A DNA stretch of 64,000 bases, taken from assembly GCA_907165065.1 (NCBI GenBank), contig OU015532.1, positions 36,374,339 through 36,438,338 on the forward strand, read 5' to 3'. The notes under the pieces are model-generated. The model did no database searches, had not been told where the DNA came from, and worked only from the letters and a program-made list of their open reading frames with translations. Every line of letters starts with the position of its first letter. Position 1 is the stretch's first letter. The DNA comes from Caprimulgus europaeus (Eukaryota > Chordata > Aves > Caprimulgiformes > Caprimulgidae). Positions 24,706 to 37,088 of this stretch are shown one piece after another. A program made the position numbers and the translations under genes.

Positions 24706-27700
24706 CTCACTCAGATGCTGGGAAGCATGTGTTTGTGCAGCATCAGATCAGTCCCTAGACAGATTTCTCCACTCATGAGGAATTCTTGCTACAGTTTTAG
24801 ATAAAGGAAAGGCCAGAGTGGTGGTGTAAACATCAGTACTGAGTGGGAGCTGCCTGCAGGCTCCTCCGTTACAATGATGTGGCTGAATCTGTCTTTTGGC
24901 CAAGGGGTTTGTGCAGCATGACACAGAGCTGAGGGCCATGCTGGATGTGGAGCACAGCACAGCCTGCTGTGGGAACTTCAGGGGAATTGTTATGTGGATC
25001 ACTAACTCCTTAATGTAGGATAGTCTCCTGGTCAGGGTCACTGCAATTTTAGAAACATTATAAATAGAACATTGTGTGGTCTTTAATTTCCGGAAGGCAT
25101 TGCCCTGTTCTTGCTCACAGATAAAATTTATTGCATATTGTCCTTCATCCACTAATTCCATCTACTCTCCCTTACTGCAAATACTATCCGAATGACTCCG
25201 CTGTCTTTGTGGGCTCCTCATCACTCTCCAGCACTGAAGTGGTAATTGGCTCTGTAAGGGAAAGGAGTCGTCCAGCAATAACATACACTGCATGCCTTGT
25301 AATCGCCAGAGTAGAGCGTGTGGGAAATGATACAAAGGGGCAATATGGTATTTTTAATTATTGAGATGATGCAATTCTAAATTGCATTGAGCAGATGACT
25401 GTAATGTGTTTTTGACATGTACAGAAAGGTAAGTTTTGCAATTAAAAACCCCCAAATTACTTATATAAAAATTTTCATGTAACAGTATGTTAGAATAGTA
25501 GTATATAAAGCAGGTGATACACAGTCAAAAAGACTAAAACACTTATTATCCCTTATGCAGCTTTTTAAAAAAAAATATAAATAACTCTGGATTCTTGTAA
25601 AGGTTACCATGTGTGTCTTCTTACATCTTTAAAATAGCAAACAAGTACTCCTAGTCCAGAGGGCTCTCCTTGGTTTCACAACTCTAGAGGTGGCTTATGC
25701 TTTAGCCAGGAGGGTGCTGTTCCTGTGAAGCAGCAGACGTTTCCTATGTGCAACTTCCATTATCTCTCAGATTCGAGCACATCTGTGACAATGGGAATGC
25801 ACTTTTTTCACTAGAACCTGCTGTACCTACTGTACTCCTTAAATATTTCCATAATTACTGAGTGTCCCTGCTTATCCTTTTGAAAAACTACTTTTAAAAA
25901 GTGTATATATATTCTTTCTCCATTCTTTTTCAAGGGAAACAAAAGGAGGCAGAGGCATGAAATACTCATTTATGAAAGCATCAGGAATAATTGTGGTGTC
26001 TGTATGTTAATTGTGAAGTTTAAAATAATGGAGTTTTCTAAATAGTCATGAAGGTTTAATATAAACTTCATGTGAAGTAAGTGAAAGCAATTTCAAAATA
26101 AATTTGAAAAATACTTTGTGAAATACTTATCTCAGAAGGATCACTTGTGGTGAGAAATGTCTGCTGAGATTAGCACAAGAGAAATCATTTGTTGTTTAGA
26201 ACTTAAAGCGTAAGAAAACCTTTTAGTAAAAAGGACACTAAGATTTTATTTGCCTTCTGCTAAGTAGTTAGAGTGTATAAATCATTAGTCCTCTTGAAGC
26301 AGACACTGTGAGGGCTTCACTCATCAACGACTGTTTCCTCAGTGCTGCAGCTTTTGGTTCTGACACAGATCTTGATTTTGCAACGCAGCATACGGTACAA
26401 ATATATTCATTGCCAGAGCACTTAATTAAGCCATCATTCTTTCAAGGTTTGATGTTAAGAGTACGTATATAGGTGACATACTTAGTGTTTCTTACTCTGG
26501 AGTTAGTAGCATTTGTTTGAAAACTCTCAGTCACAGAACGGTAGTTGCAAATAGAACCAGCATGTTGGAAATCATGGGGCTGAAAAGCATTTCTGAATAT
26601 ACCAAGACTTTCTCTGCAGCAGTCAAGGTGCTCAATGATTGCTGCAAGCATTTGTAAGGATTTCTCTTCCTTTAGCAGAAAGCATTCTACTCTCATTCTG
26701 ATAGTACTAATTAGTATTTCTTCTATGACTCTTAAATTTTAGCAAGTGAAGTTTGCCATATGTCTATACAAAAACCAGAGATGACAAATTATTATGCTCA
26801 AAATTGTCCTTTTCAGCTCCTTTCATGTATTGCTTTGAACTTTGTTGATGTCCTAGTTAGCCTCTATGGCTTTGTTAACATTTTGAGAGGAGACTGAGCT
26901 AGGTCACTTCTACGAAGCAGTTGCTTTATTAAGCTTCTGTTTGCTCCATTTGCAGCAACTTTATCAAATTAGGCAGACTTCTTACAAAGTTGTCTTCACC
27001 TCAGTCAGCTCTGAAGGATATTTTTTTTTTTAATATATATAATCCTCATCATATAACAAAGTGTTAGGATATATTTCTATATAGCACAAAATACTTTCCA
27101 AGAATTTAGGACCTTGGAAACAATGGAAATTACAATACAAAGAATTCTGCAAAAATACAGTAGGGTGTTCAACATTCTGCATATTATTTTGCCTGAGAGA
27201 TTTCCAATATGCATAAAGGCATGTTTGAACAACCTTAGTATCTTGGCAGATTTTAGTTTCATTTATACCAGCTGCAGAAATAGTTGGAAGATGATTTTGA
27301 AATCTCTTTAGGATTTTGAATGCTTTTGTTATCACCTAACTAGAAGTAATTTTGTTGTTAGTATGTATCAAGGAAAAATGAACATCTTTTAAAAACTTTC
27401 CAAAAGGGAGATGACCGGAAAGTTTCAGCTCTTAGGGAAAGAAGTGATTCTAATATGAGTTGTTCTGCATCAGTTTTCTCCAGAGTATAATAATCAGTCA
27501 AAATCTTTGATTGCAGTGGGATCAGCTAATGCTGAGACACCTCTGCAAGCTGCAATGGCAGCAGAAGATAGCTCATCAAATTCTATGGTAACAGCTTTCA
27601 CCCAGTATCACGCAATAGCTGTAGTCCTTTGGGTCTGTGAGACAGATTCTGCAGGGACTGAATCCTGAAAAGGTCTTCCCTTTGAAGAGAATGGCCTTTT

Positions 27701-28520
27701 AAGTTCAGTAATGGATTGTCTTACAAGTGCCAAAAGGTTCTTTCACTACATTTTAGTCTTTGGATGCTTATACTCCAGAGTTCAGGAATAAACAATAACC
27801 TAATCAGCAAAGCAGCCTATTACTAGTTCATTCTATTATTCTTCTCTTGTGCACTGTCTCTGTAAGAAAATAGCAGGGGCTCATAGGGAAAACATTTTTT
27901 TTTCTGTAATGATCATAGTTATTTAGTTTTCATTGCTTTTAACAGCTGTCAACGTGTTGTTTGCATTAAGAATGAATCTCAATTGATTTTTATCCTTTCC
28001 TTATCCATTTTGAGAATCATTTTCAGTGTCTCCAAAATTACTCCTACTCAACAGCTAATGGAGAAGCGCAGACAGTCTAATCAGTTCCAGGATACTCCAG
28101 TCTTCTTTCCTTTCTTGCTGTACCTTTCTCTTCCTTGTTTGTATATCCCTGTCACAACAACGTATCAGAGCAAGATGTCCATACCTTCCTTATGTTTGGA
28201 AAAATAAAGGGACACTGCTGAATTTCAGATGAAGGGGTTTTCTTCCTGATGCTGTATTATTTTCTGTATATCCTTCTGTCAGTAAGGATGCTAAAGCTGG
28301 CATTGATTATAAGACCTGGAAGATTACTTACCGTCTAAAAATGGTAATCTATAGTTTGTTCCTTATTTGTCTGTGGTAGTAGCTTTTCCCAGGGAAAAAC
28401 AAGTGTCTTTGCATACTCACATGTAGTGACCTAATTTGTACAAGACTCCTTTCTCAATCAACTCACTTGTTCAGGGTTCTCTACAAATACTTTTTGAATT
28501 TTACACTACAATAGAAGGAT
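24706..28520 (+). other. GPHN: GPHN intron, no recognised element
   Basis: This is AT-rich intron. The first 450 bases after the LTR are less AT-rich and carry a 137-codon minus-strand frame (24748-25161) without any recognised motif, which I do not call a gene. Nothing else stands out. Confidence 0.5.
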
Positions 28521-29090
28521 GAATCACAGACTCACAGAATCAATGTTGGAGATTGGAAGGGACCTCGAAAGATCACCTAGTGCAACCCCCCTGCCGGAGC
28601 AGGAACACCTACATGAGATCACACAGGAAGGCGTCCAGGTGGGTCTTGAATGTCTCCAGAGAAGGAGACTCCACAACCTCCCTGGGCAGCCTGTCCCAGT
28701 GCTCTGTTACTCTCACTGTAAAGAAGTTTCTTCTCAAGTTTAAGCAGAACCTCCTGTGTTCCAGCTTACACCCACTGCTCCTTGTCCTATCATTGGCTGT
28801 CACTGAGAAGAGCCTGGCTCCATCCTCCTGACACTCACCCTTCATATGTTTATAAACATTAATGAGGTCACCCCTCAGTCTCCTCTTTTCCAAGCTAAAG
28901 AGGCCCAGCTCCCTCAGCCGTTCCTCGTAAGGGAGATGCTTCACTCCCTTCATCATCTTGGTGGCTCTGTGCTGGACTCTCTCAAGCAGTTCCCTGTCCT
29001 TCCTGAACTGTGGGGCCCAGAACTGGACACAATATTCCAGATATGGCCTCACCAGGGCAGAGTAGAGGGGGAGGAGAACCTCTCTCGACC
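28521..29090 (-). mobile_element. CR1 LINE C, 3' end of ORF2 plus tail
   Basis: This is a minus-strand CR1 copy of about 570 bases. The 3' tail is at the left (GAATCACAGACTCACAGAAT, 28521-28540). The minus-strand frame 28609-29052 (147 codons) is uninterrupted. It encodes the C-terminal CR1 segment [48 protein letters not shown] and [19 protein letters not shown], and ends at the usual ORF2 stop. The open frame suggests a fairly young insertion. The 5' truncation lies just after a CTCTCGACC-like segment. It is nearly the same as the CR1 at 44918-45380. Confidence 0.93.
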
Positions 29091-30530
29091 ACTAACCCCA
29101 TCTAATTTATATTTGGGAAAGAGATTTTATTTTTGGCTTGGTAGGCTTCACCAGGGCAAAAGGAACACTTCCCTGAAACAATGCGAACAGTGCCAGGATG
29201 ATCATAGATCACAATAAGATGATGCCTTTAGTTGCTATGCCACATGGCCTGTACATGCACTGGTAGGCTGGAAACATCTTACATTTAATTTATGCATTAT
29301 AATTAGGTGTGAGAGAATGAATAGAGCTGATATATAGTAATCCTAAGCTGGTAGGGGGGATCCACTACAAATATGTAGAGATTTGAGGATAGGATGGCGT
29401 CTTTGTTTCGAAAGAGAGGCATCTTCTAGTAAATGTTGCTATGCAGAATTGGAGTGCTGTTCTCTGTCCGTGCACTGGTGATCAGAACAATGATTTTTGG
29501 GTGAATAGCACCATCATAGTGCACTGCATGAGCAAGCAGTGGTGCTGGATCCATCCATTATGCAATGACTCCATCTATGAAATTGTTGTGCTTGCTATAA
29601 AATAGTGGTTACAACTCGTTATCTTCGAGATCTTCAGAATTTGCTGCCACATCTTCTTAACAGATGAATATCTAAATAGGCAATTGTATTGACAGTATTA
29701 TTGACCAAAGATTCATCTGTGATTCGTAACATCAAGAAATGCAAAGATTTATTCTCCAGCAGGGAAGAGAATCTGATTTGGCAGGGAGATGTCTTTTTAA
29801 TTCCATGCATTTCAGATCTGGGCTTATCTACCAATACCTTTTTTCTGTTGTGATTAAATAAAAAAACAGTGTCTGAATCACCACAGTCACTCTGTTCTGG
29901 CTTGAACAGTATTGGTACCTGGAATTCAGGAGCTTTCAAGCATCTATTCTAGTCATTTTGCCTTTTTCTTCCCCCACACTGAGCGTTCAAACCAATAGAC
30001 ACATGCATCCTTCAGGCCTCAGTTGTCATACGGTAAAGTAACATAACTGACTATTTAAACATACAGAACATTTTGGTCCAGGGTAGGAAATGGTCCATAA
30101 CCTTTACATGTGCTACAGAATGGACATGGTTTTACTTCAGGAGGAATCCATCTTTGGTGAGGGTTTTGTTTCTCACTATTCTAGAATATTAGAGTTATTG
30201 GAAACTCATAAGCCTGGTATATATCCAGCAGCACTTCATCCACCAGTCTGGAAGCATGCAAATTCTCTTCATCCTACAGTGAGTACCAGACTTCCATTTC
30301 AAATAGAAGAGTTTGCTCAAATTTGGACTATTAATATGATTCTTCTTACTTATTTGATATAACAATGTTCTTTATTACATACAGATGACAGTGAGCCCTG
30401 ATATAAGTGGCTTTGACTCTATTTACAGTCCTTTGTAAGACAGAAGTGAAATTTTAGACCAAATTTCTTCCAAAAGTTTCGATTTTAATTTAAACCAGTT
30501 TATTCACCTGTTCTTCCAGTGGTCATTTGC
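29091..30530 (+). other. GPHN: GPHN intron, no recognised element
   Basis: This is AT-rich intron between two CR1 copies. No exon, RNA gene or named repeat is recognised. Confidence 0.55.
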
Positions 30531-30604
30531 CTCAATCTCTAACAGCCAGACCAGTTACCCTCTTGGCCTCAGTCTTTAATAGCCAGACCAGTTATCCTCA
30601 GAGT
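30531..30604 (+). repeat. 37-base direct duplication at the CR1 D 5' edge
   Basis: Unit 1 (30531-30567) and unit 2 (30568-30604) share CTCA.TCT.TAA.AGCCAGA and CCAGTTA.CCTC in order, differing at a minority of positions. The second unit continues into CR1 sequence. It may have arisen at the insertion junction or be native to the subfamily 5' region. Confidence 0.7.
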
Positions 30605-32230
30605 ATTCAGCCCCTGAGCTGGAAGACAGGGATGGAGAACAGAATAAACCCCCCATAATTCAGGAGGAAGCTGTTTATGGCCTGCTACACCACCTCAACA
30701 CTCACAAGTCTATGGGGCCAGACAGGACCCACCCAAGAGTACGGAGGAAGCTGGTGGAGGAACTTGCCAAGCCGCTCTCCATCATTTATCAACAGTCCTG
30801 GCTAACAGGGGAGGTCCCAGAAGACTGGAGGTTGCCAATGAGACGCCCATTTACAAGAAGGGCCAGAAGGAGGGTCCTGGGAACTACAGACCTGGCAGCA
30901 TGACCTCAGTACTGGAGACCATGGAGCGGTTCATCTTGAGTGCACTCACACGGCATATGCAGGACAACCAGGGAATCAGGCCCAGCCACCATGGGTTCAT
31001 GAAAGGCAGGTCCTGCTTGACCAACCTGATCTCCTTCTATGATCAGGTGACCCAACTAGTGGATAAGGGTAAGGCGACTGGTGGTGTCTACCTGGACTTC
31101 AGCAAGGCCTTTGACACTGTCTCCCACAGCGTTCTCCTAGAGAAGCTGGTGGCTCAAGGCTTAGACAGGTGAACTCTTCGCTGGGTAAAAAACTGGCTGC
31201 ATGGCCGAGCCCAGAGAGTTGTGGTGAATGGAGCTAAATCCATTTGGTGGCCAGTCACAAGTGGTGTTCCCCAGGGCTCAGTGTTGGGGCCAGCTCTGTT
31301 TAATATCTTTATCAATTATATGGATGAGGGGATTGAGTGCACCCTCAGTGAGTTTGCAGATGACACCAAGCTGGGTGGGAGTGTTGATCTGCCTGAGGGT
31401 AGGGAGGTTCTGCAGAGGGATCTGGACAGGCTGGATCGATGGGCTGAGGCCAATTGTATGAGGTGTAACAAAGGCCAAGTGCTGGGTCCTGCACTTGGGT
31501 CACAACAACCCCCTGCAACGCTACAGGCTTGGGGAGGAGTGGCTGGAAATCTGCCTGGCAGAGAAGGACCTGGGGGTGTTGGTCGACAGCAGCTGAACAT
31601 GAGCCAGCAGTGTGCCCAGGTGGCCAAGAAGGCCAACAGCACCCTGGCCTGTATCAGCAATAGTGTGGCCAGCAGAAGTATGGAAGTGATTGTGCCCCTG
31701 TGCTGGGCACTGGTGAGGCCGCAAAAACTGTGTTCAGTTTTGGGCCCCTCACTACAAGAAGGACATTGAGATGTTGGAGCGTGTCCAGAGAAGGGCAACA
31801 AAGCTGGGGAGCAGGGAGCACAAGTCCTGTGAAGAGCAGCTGAGGGAACTGGGGTTGTTTAGTCTGGAGCAGAGGAGGCTGAGGGGAGACCTTATCACTC
31901 TCTACAGCTCCCTGAAAGGAGGGTGTAGTGAGGTGGGCATTGGTCTCTTCTCCCAAGTAACAAGTGATAAGACAAGAGGGAACGGCCTTAAGCTGCACCA
32001 AGGGAGGTTTAGGTTAGGTATCGGGAAAAATTTCTTCACCATAATAGTTGTCAATTATTGGAACAGGCTGCCCAGGGAAGTGATGGAGTCACCATCCCTG
32101 GAGGCATTTAAAGGACGTGTAGATGTGGTACTTGGGGACATGCCTTAGTGGTGAACTTGGCAATGCCAGGTTTATGGTTGGACTAGCTGATTGTAATGTT
32201 TTTTTCCAACCAAACTATTTTATGGTTGTA
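30531..32230 (+). mobile_element. CR1 LINE D, 5'-truncated, long copy
   Basis: This is a + strand CR1 of about 1.7 kb, and the best-preserved reverse transcriptase in the window. It reads ELEDRDGEQNKPPIIQEEAV near the start, then SIIYQQSWLTGEVPEDWR, HMQDNQGIRPSHHGFMKGRS, VYLDFSKAFDTVSHSVLLEK and [18 protein letters not shown]. The catalytic FADD is intact at 31353-31364. It ends with the C-terminal [20 protein letters not shown]. The frame shifts near 30840, a TGA follows LDR near 31170, and the region around 31490-31580 has lost part of the consensus frame, so it is inactive. The tail has decayed to TTTTATGGTTGTATG near 32218-32232. The 5' edge holds a 37-base duplication. Confidence 0.92.
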
Positions 32231-33224
32231 TGTTGCTCCAGAAATAAAACATTTACTGATCTTTAAGCGTATGTTTTGTAGAGAAGTGCCTGCCAGGAGT
32301 GACAAAATAATCCTGAGCTGGACAGAGAGAATAATAGAGTTTCTGTCCAGGCAGAATTTTGTGAACTAGACTTCCCCAAGAAAATTTTTGTGAGGATACA
32401 AGTGATTTGTGCTGATTCCTGTAGGGGTATTCTTTAGAGGACCTGAGTAAGTCTGTTCTTTGCAATACTGCATGTGCTTTTGTTGAAATATACTCATTGT
32501 TTTGGCATCACATTCAGCTGCCTGGCTTAAGAAAGCCATACAGCAATTTTGTTTGGACTACACTTGCAAAGTACTGCTTCTCCTTTTATGGTGTATTGCT
32601 TGTAAGTGAGTTACCAGAGTTAGCATACATTTAGAAAAATATTCAGTAAAGACAAACTTGTTATATTTTGGGTAGTTTCACCTTGTTCTGACAGTAGGTG
32701 TGTTCATGCACTGCTAGGTGAGTTATCTTTTGTCGTATCCATAGACATTGTATTTTAGCTCTTCCGTGGCTCTTCTTTAATCTGTGGCAATCTCAGAGCC
32801 CTTCCAGTCAAAACATTAATCCATCTCTAGGGTAGTCAGTTCTTGGTACTCTTCAGGGTAATGATAGTCAGTTGTGTGAAGGTGTCGTCTAGACATGGAC
32901 ACTCTGTAAGAAAACAGTATTTTCTGTACTGTGTGTTTGTTGCTGATCTTATCTCTTTTAGGTTGTTATATGCAGTTCCTTTGATTCCTTTCTGTACTTT
33001 GGTGAGGGTACCAGGTTGCTCTCCCTGGTTGAGTACACTCATGTTCTCACACCTCACAGCTTCCTAACAGAGCTGATCAGGATGCACTGAACTGTTCATG
33101 AATAGTCTTGGGAAACCACTGCATTATAGTGGTACCTTCTCCCGTTTTGAGCTCTTAAACTCTTACTCCTTCTGCTTATGTCTGTGAAAGTGGCACATCT
33201 GATGACAGTTTTCTCAACCAACTG
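32231..33224 (+). other. GPHN: GPHN intron, no recognised element
   Basis: This is intronic sequence ahead of the DIRS-like fossil. Earlier parts of that fossil could extend into 33060-33224, but I cannot support them. Confidence 0.45.
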
Positions 33225-34140
33225 CTGAAGTGTACAGGTCCTTATGGCTGCCATTTTCTATACTACCTTTGTAAGGGCAGAATATCTGTTCTTCAGCCAT
33301 CCAGGATTCCTTCTTGAAGTGGTGCCAAAGTTCCAGAGCAGACAGGCAATTAGTACTCCACTACTCGTTTCCAGATCTTACGCTTCTTTGATTGAATATT
33401 ATGCTTCACATTCTTGATTTCATAAGGACCTTATCATTTCTCTTCCCAGGTCCAAATCTTCTACTTTGTTTCTTTGCTTGTGGCACTGTGGGAATATCCA
33501 GAAATTCATCTGACTTCACACAATGAATTGCTTTCTGGCTCTTTGTGGATTCAAGGAACTTTCACCCCCATGGTCAAAGCAAATTCTATTAGATCTCTGG
33601 GCTATCTTAGTATCTGTGTTGTGTGGTATTTGGACATTTGCCATAAGGCTACCTGGAGTTCTGTCTTTGCTTTCACTTGGCATGATGTTAGTCTAATAGT
33701 ATCCAGGGCTATTTCAGCCTTCAGTGGAGTGATGCCACAGTTGTTTGTGAGGGTCCTCAGGCCTTCTCCTGGGTGGTAAAAGGCAAAGGTTACTGTTCAG
33801 AGTGAGTCATTGCGGGAATGTACATGCAGACTCAAAGAAGAAAGGTTACTGGTCAGTAACTGGTGTTCTTTGAGAGGTAAAGTCTGCATGTACATTAGTC
33901 TCCTACCTGCCTTTCCCCTCTTTCTGAATCTCTTTCAGGTTTGATTGTGCATTTAAGAGGAACTGAAGTGGTGGCGGATGCACTCTGCCCTGTATGTCAT
34001 GCCTCAAGCAGAAGCGGGGAAGAGCTAGAGCGTCCCTCCCGGGACACTCCAGGGCAGGCCACCAGCCCACCCACTCTTAGACTATATGTATGGACTAAAT
34101 ATCTCAAAGTACAGCAGCTGGTCGTTGGTAGGTAAATTTT
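33225..34140 (+). mobile_element. Fossil 3' part of a DIRS-like tyrosine-recombinase retrotransposon
   Basis: The stretch about 33225-33780 recalls the C-terminal part of the tyrosine recombinase of DIRS elements found in turtles and crocodilians. Recognisable landmarks are an arginine in SIRS (near 33591, in the position of the HxxR arginine), DICHKATWSS (33633-33662, family form DICRAATWSS) and a terminal PSPGW at 33765-33779. It is followed by the family's 3' layout: AAAGAAGAAAGGTTACT, a palindrome (33818-33895), a spacer with a GGAACTGA...GGTGG motif, and an inverted copy of the palindrome arm (34075-34135). The element is heavily broken and 5'-incomplete, with many breaks, and is probably very old. 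Recognition is from memory of such elements; an unrelated repeat with similar hairpins is the alternative. Confidence 0.65.
33818..33895. repeat. Imperfect palindrome in the DIRS-like 3' region
   Basis: The outer arms ATGTACATGCAGACT (33818-33832) and AGTCTGCATGTACAT (33881-33895) are exact reverse complements. Further in, CTCAAAGAA pairs with TTCTTTGAG, and the centre GTTACT-GGTC-AGTAAC is a perfect small stem. The right side has a short extra segment (AGGTAA) that bulges. The sequence could fold into a hairpin of about 78 bases. Confidence 0.9.
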
Positions 34141-36417
34141 CTTTACTGTATTTTCACAGGTAAAGCAGTAGATTTTATTTTAAAAACTATTTGCATTCAT
34201 TGACTCTGTGGATGAGATGCATGAACAATACACACGTGGGGGAATTTGTACCACAAACTGCATTACACTGAGTATCTATCTCTAACAGTTTCATCTCTTG
34301 TCTTTCTTCCCCCCTCTCCTAACCTTTTTTAGATATTTTAATATTTTCACTCTGCTCAATTTGCCATTTCCATTGAGAGCTACACCAACAATTGAAATTA
34401 CAGAAGTTGGAATATTATTTTAAAAGCCAGAAGAAACAATGTCTTGCACAATGTAGCTAAGAGTATGAAGTAACATGTAAAATTGTATTTACTATTAGAA
34501 AATGAAGCTAGAAACTGAACTGAGTTCTGTAAGAATCAATTACATTTTTAGAATTATATTGTGTTTTAAAACTCCGTATTTACAGAAAAGCAAGCATTTG
34601 AGTTTAAACATTTTTTTCACAGCTGGGTTCCTCATGTTTGGGTTTTTTTAATCCCAGAAGCCTTGTAGTAATTTTTTAATCCCCTGCACTTTCTGCCCAC
34701 TAAACAGAACAAGTAGACACAGGGTATAACCTGGCCTAAACTAGAGATGTACTTGTCTCTGCATGCAAATACATAGGTGCCAATTCTGTGAGTGGATGTT
34801 TTCATGGATAGTTTCTGGGAAGTGCAGGTTGTGTGAGCTGAGGGCTGTTACACAAATACGATTCTTCTGTGCTTCTACTTGGACTTCTCTGAGATACATC
34901 ACCTTTGCCAATAAGACACACGTGCTTTTACCAGTTTCTTAAGAGTTGAAGCAGTTAGTGTTGTTTTGGCAGCTGAAAGAAATTTGCAGTTGTTTTTCTG
35001 TGGCTTTGCCATTTCTATGTTTTCAGTAAGATTAAGATGTAGCTTATCTGGGCTTAGTTACAGCCAGCAAAGTTCAGTGAAAATTCTCATCTGTGGTGCC
35101 TGAGATACACATGCTGTAGATGTGGATGCACATAGATTAAATATTGTGAAGAACTCTAGTTTTAGAAAGTTACTCTGTAATATCAAGCTGCCTTCTCACA
35201 TTCTGAGACAAAAACCCAAAGTAACAATCTTTTAAACAACCTCAGATGCAACATTAAAGTATGCAAAGGGAAAGAAAATTGGGGAAAAGCCATCTTGTTC
35301 TGCACAATTAATATGAATTTTATGTCTCCAAAACCAAGCATTTATATATTGTGATAACACATCTTTGAAGTGCTACTTTAATTAAAAAAAGAAGTAAGAT
35401 AGAGAAAGTTTCTGATTATCTATTATTAGTGAGTAGTATTGGATTAATTCAGTTGGTTTTATGCTTTTCTTCCTTTTCTTTTCATTCCAGTTGGTATTTT
35501 AGGTTGTGTTGTAGGAATAATTGGAGGAATATATATCAGATGTCAAGATTCTCACTGGGAAAAGTAATACTGGCAAGGAGGCAGTATGTTTTCCTTTTAT
35601 TTAATTATTAATTGATTTCAAATTATTAATAAAAACATTGAGTTTTTACAACTACTGTAATATTTATTTCAGCAAGTAAACATTATACTTTAGTAAGAAG
35701 TCTTTTATGCATGACAGAAATGAGACACATTGAACTTTGGTGCATTTGCTAGTACATTTTTAGTATGTAAAGATAAGCGTGTGTGCATATATACCCACAT
35801 ACATGTGGGTATCTGCCAAATTCAGAGTGGACAGGAAAATAGTTTCAAGGAAAAGCTGCATTTGGGAAATACCCAATTCTGACTCTTCTGACAACTCTTA
35901 AGTTCCATCCTTTCCTTCAGGCATCTGAGTAAAACTGTTATGCTGGAATGACTGAGCCTTTCCAGTGAGTAGCCGTGATTTCAAGACCTCAGCATGCACT
36001 CCAGGAGGATACCCATGGTACCAACAGTAGAGAGGAACAGATGTTCATACAGAAGGAAACAAATCTTGTGCCTTGCTGCATGCTCATGGTTTGCATCTGC
36101 TCTAGACCCTCTTGTAGATTTTAATTGTTTGTTAAATCGTACAATGAAATCACGATTTTTCTTGTTCATACTAAGACTGATATGCCAAGGTAGTTAGCTT
36201 GAATTAAGAATCCCACCTTTGTCTTTTTGAGAGGAAATCAGCACAAGACATTTAAAACTGCACTTTTAGTTTTTGGAGTCACTCTTGTACACGGCCTATA
36301 CCGTCTTCACCTTTCTCCATGTTAATAGTTAGAAATTTTTTTGCCAGTCTCAACCCTTAAAAAGCAGATTGCTTCAGTGTTGGCCAGTCTCAGTCCCAGT
36401 GGTCTGACCAGCAAACA
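34141..36417 (+). other. GPHN: GPHN intron, no recognised element
   Basis: This is AT-rich intron between the DIRS-like fossil and the next CR1. No exon, RNA gene or named repeat is recognised. Confidence 0.55.
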
Positions 36418-37088
36418 CAGAATCATAGAATCATAGAATGGTTTGGGTCGGAAGGGACCTTAAAGATCATCCAGTTCCAACCCCCCTGCCATGAGCAGGG
36501 ACACCTTCCACTAGACCAGGTTGCTCAAAGCCTCATCCAACCTGGCCTTCAACACTTCCAGGGAGGGGGCATCCACAGCTTCTCTGGGCAACCTGTGCCA
36601 GTGTCTGACCACCCTCACAGTGAAGAATTTCTTCCTAATATCTCATCTAAACCTCCCCTCTTTCAGCTTAAAGCCATTTCCCCTTGTTCTATCACTACCT
36701 GCCTTTGTAACAAGTCCCTCCGCAGCTTTCCTGTAGCCCCTTCAGGTACTGGGAGGCCGCTATAAGATCTCCCTGGAGCCTTCTCTTCTCCAGGCTGAAC
36801 AGCCCCAGCTCTCTCAGCCTGTCCTCACAGCAGAGGTGCTCCAGCCCCCGGATCATCCTCGTGGCCTCCTCTGGACTCGTTCTAACAGGTCCATGTCTCT
36901 CTTGTGTTGGGGGCTCCAGAACTGGACGCAGGACTCCAGGTGGGGCCTCACGAGAGCGGAGTAGAGGGGGAGAATCCCCTCCCTCGACCTGCTGGCCACG
37001 CTGCTCTTGATGCAGCCCAGGACACGGTTATTGGCCTCTGGGCTGCAAGCGCACATTGCCGGCTCATGTTGAGCTTCTCGTCCACCAG
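36418..37088 (-). mobile_element. CR1 LINE E, 3' part, family A
   Basis: This is a minus-strand CR1 with its tail at the left: CAGAATCATAGAATCATAG (36418-36436), two copies of the 8-base AATCATAG unit typical of CR1 3' ends. Moving to the right, its complement encodes the ORF2 C-terminus, including [20 protein letters not shown] and [11 protein letters not shown]. It stops abruptly within [11 protein letters not shown]-equivalent sequence at about 37088, which is the 5' truncation point. It closely matches the 3' part of CR1 A at 12.95-13.6 kb, in inverted orientation. Confidence 0.93.

Noticed and set aside
24748-25161. Minus-strand 137-codon frame as a host gene
   Set aside because: It has no recognised domain, no splice context and no start context of note. 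It lies in intron beside an LTR, so chance is the simplest explanation.
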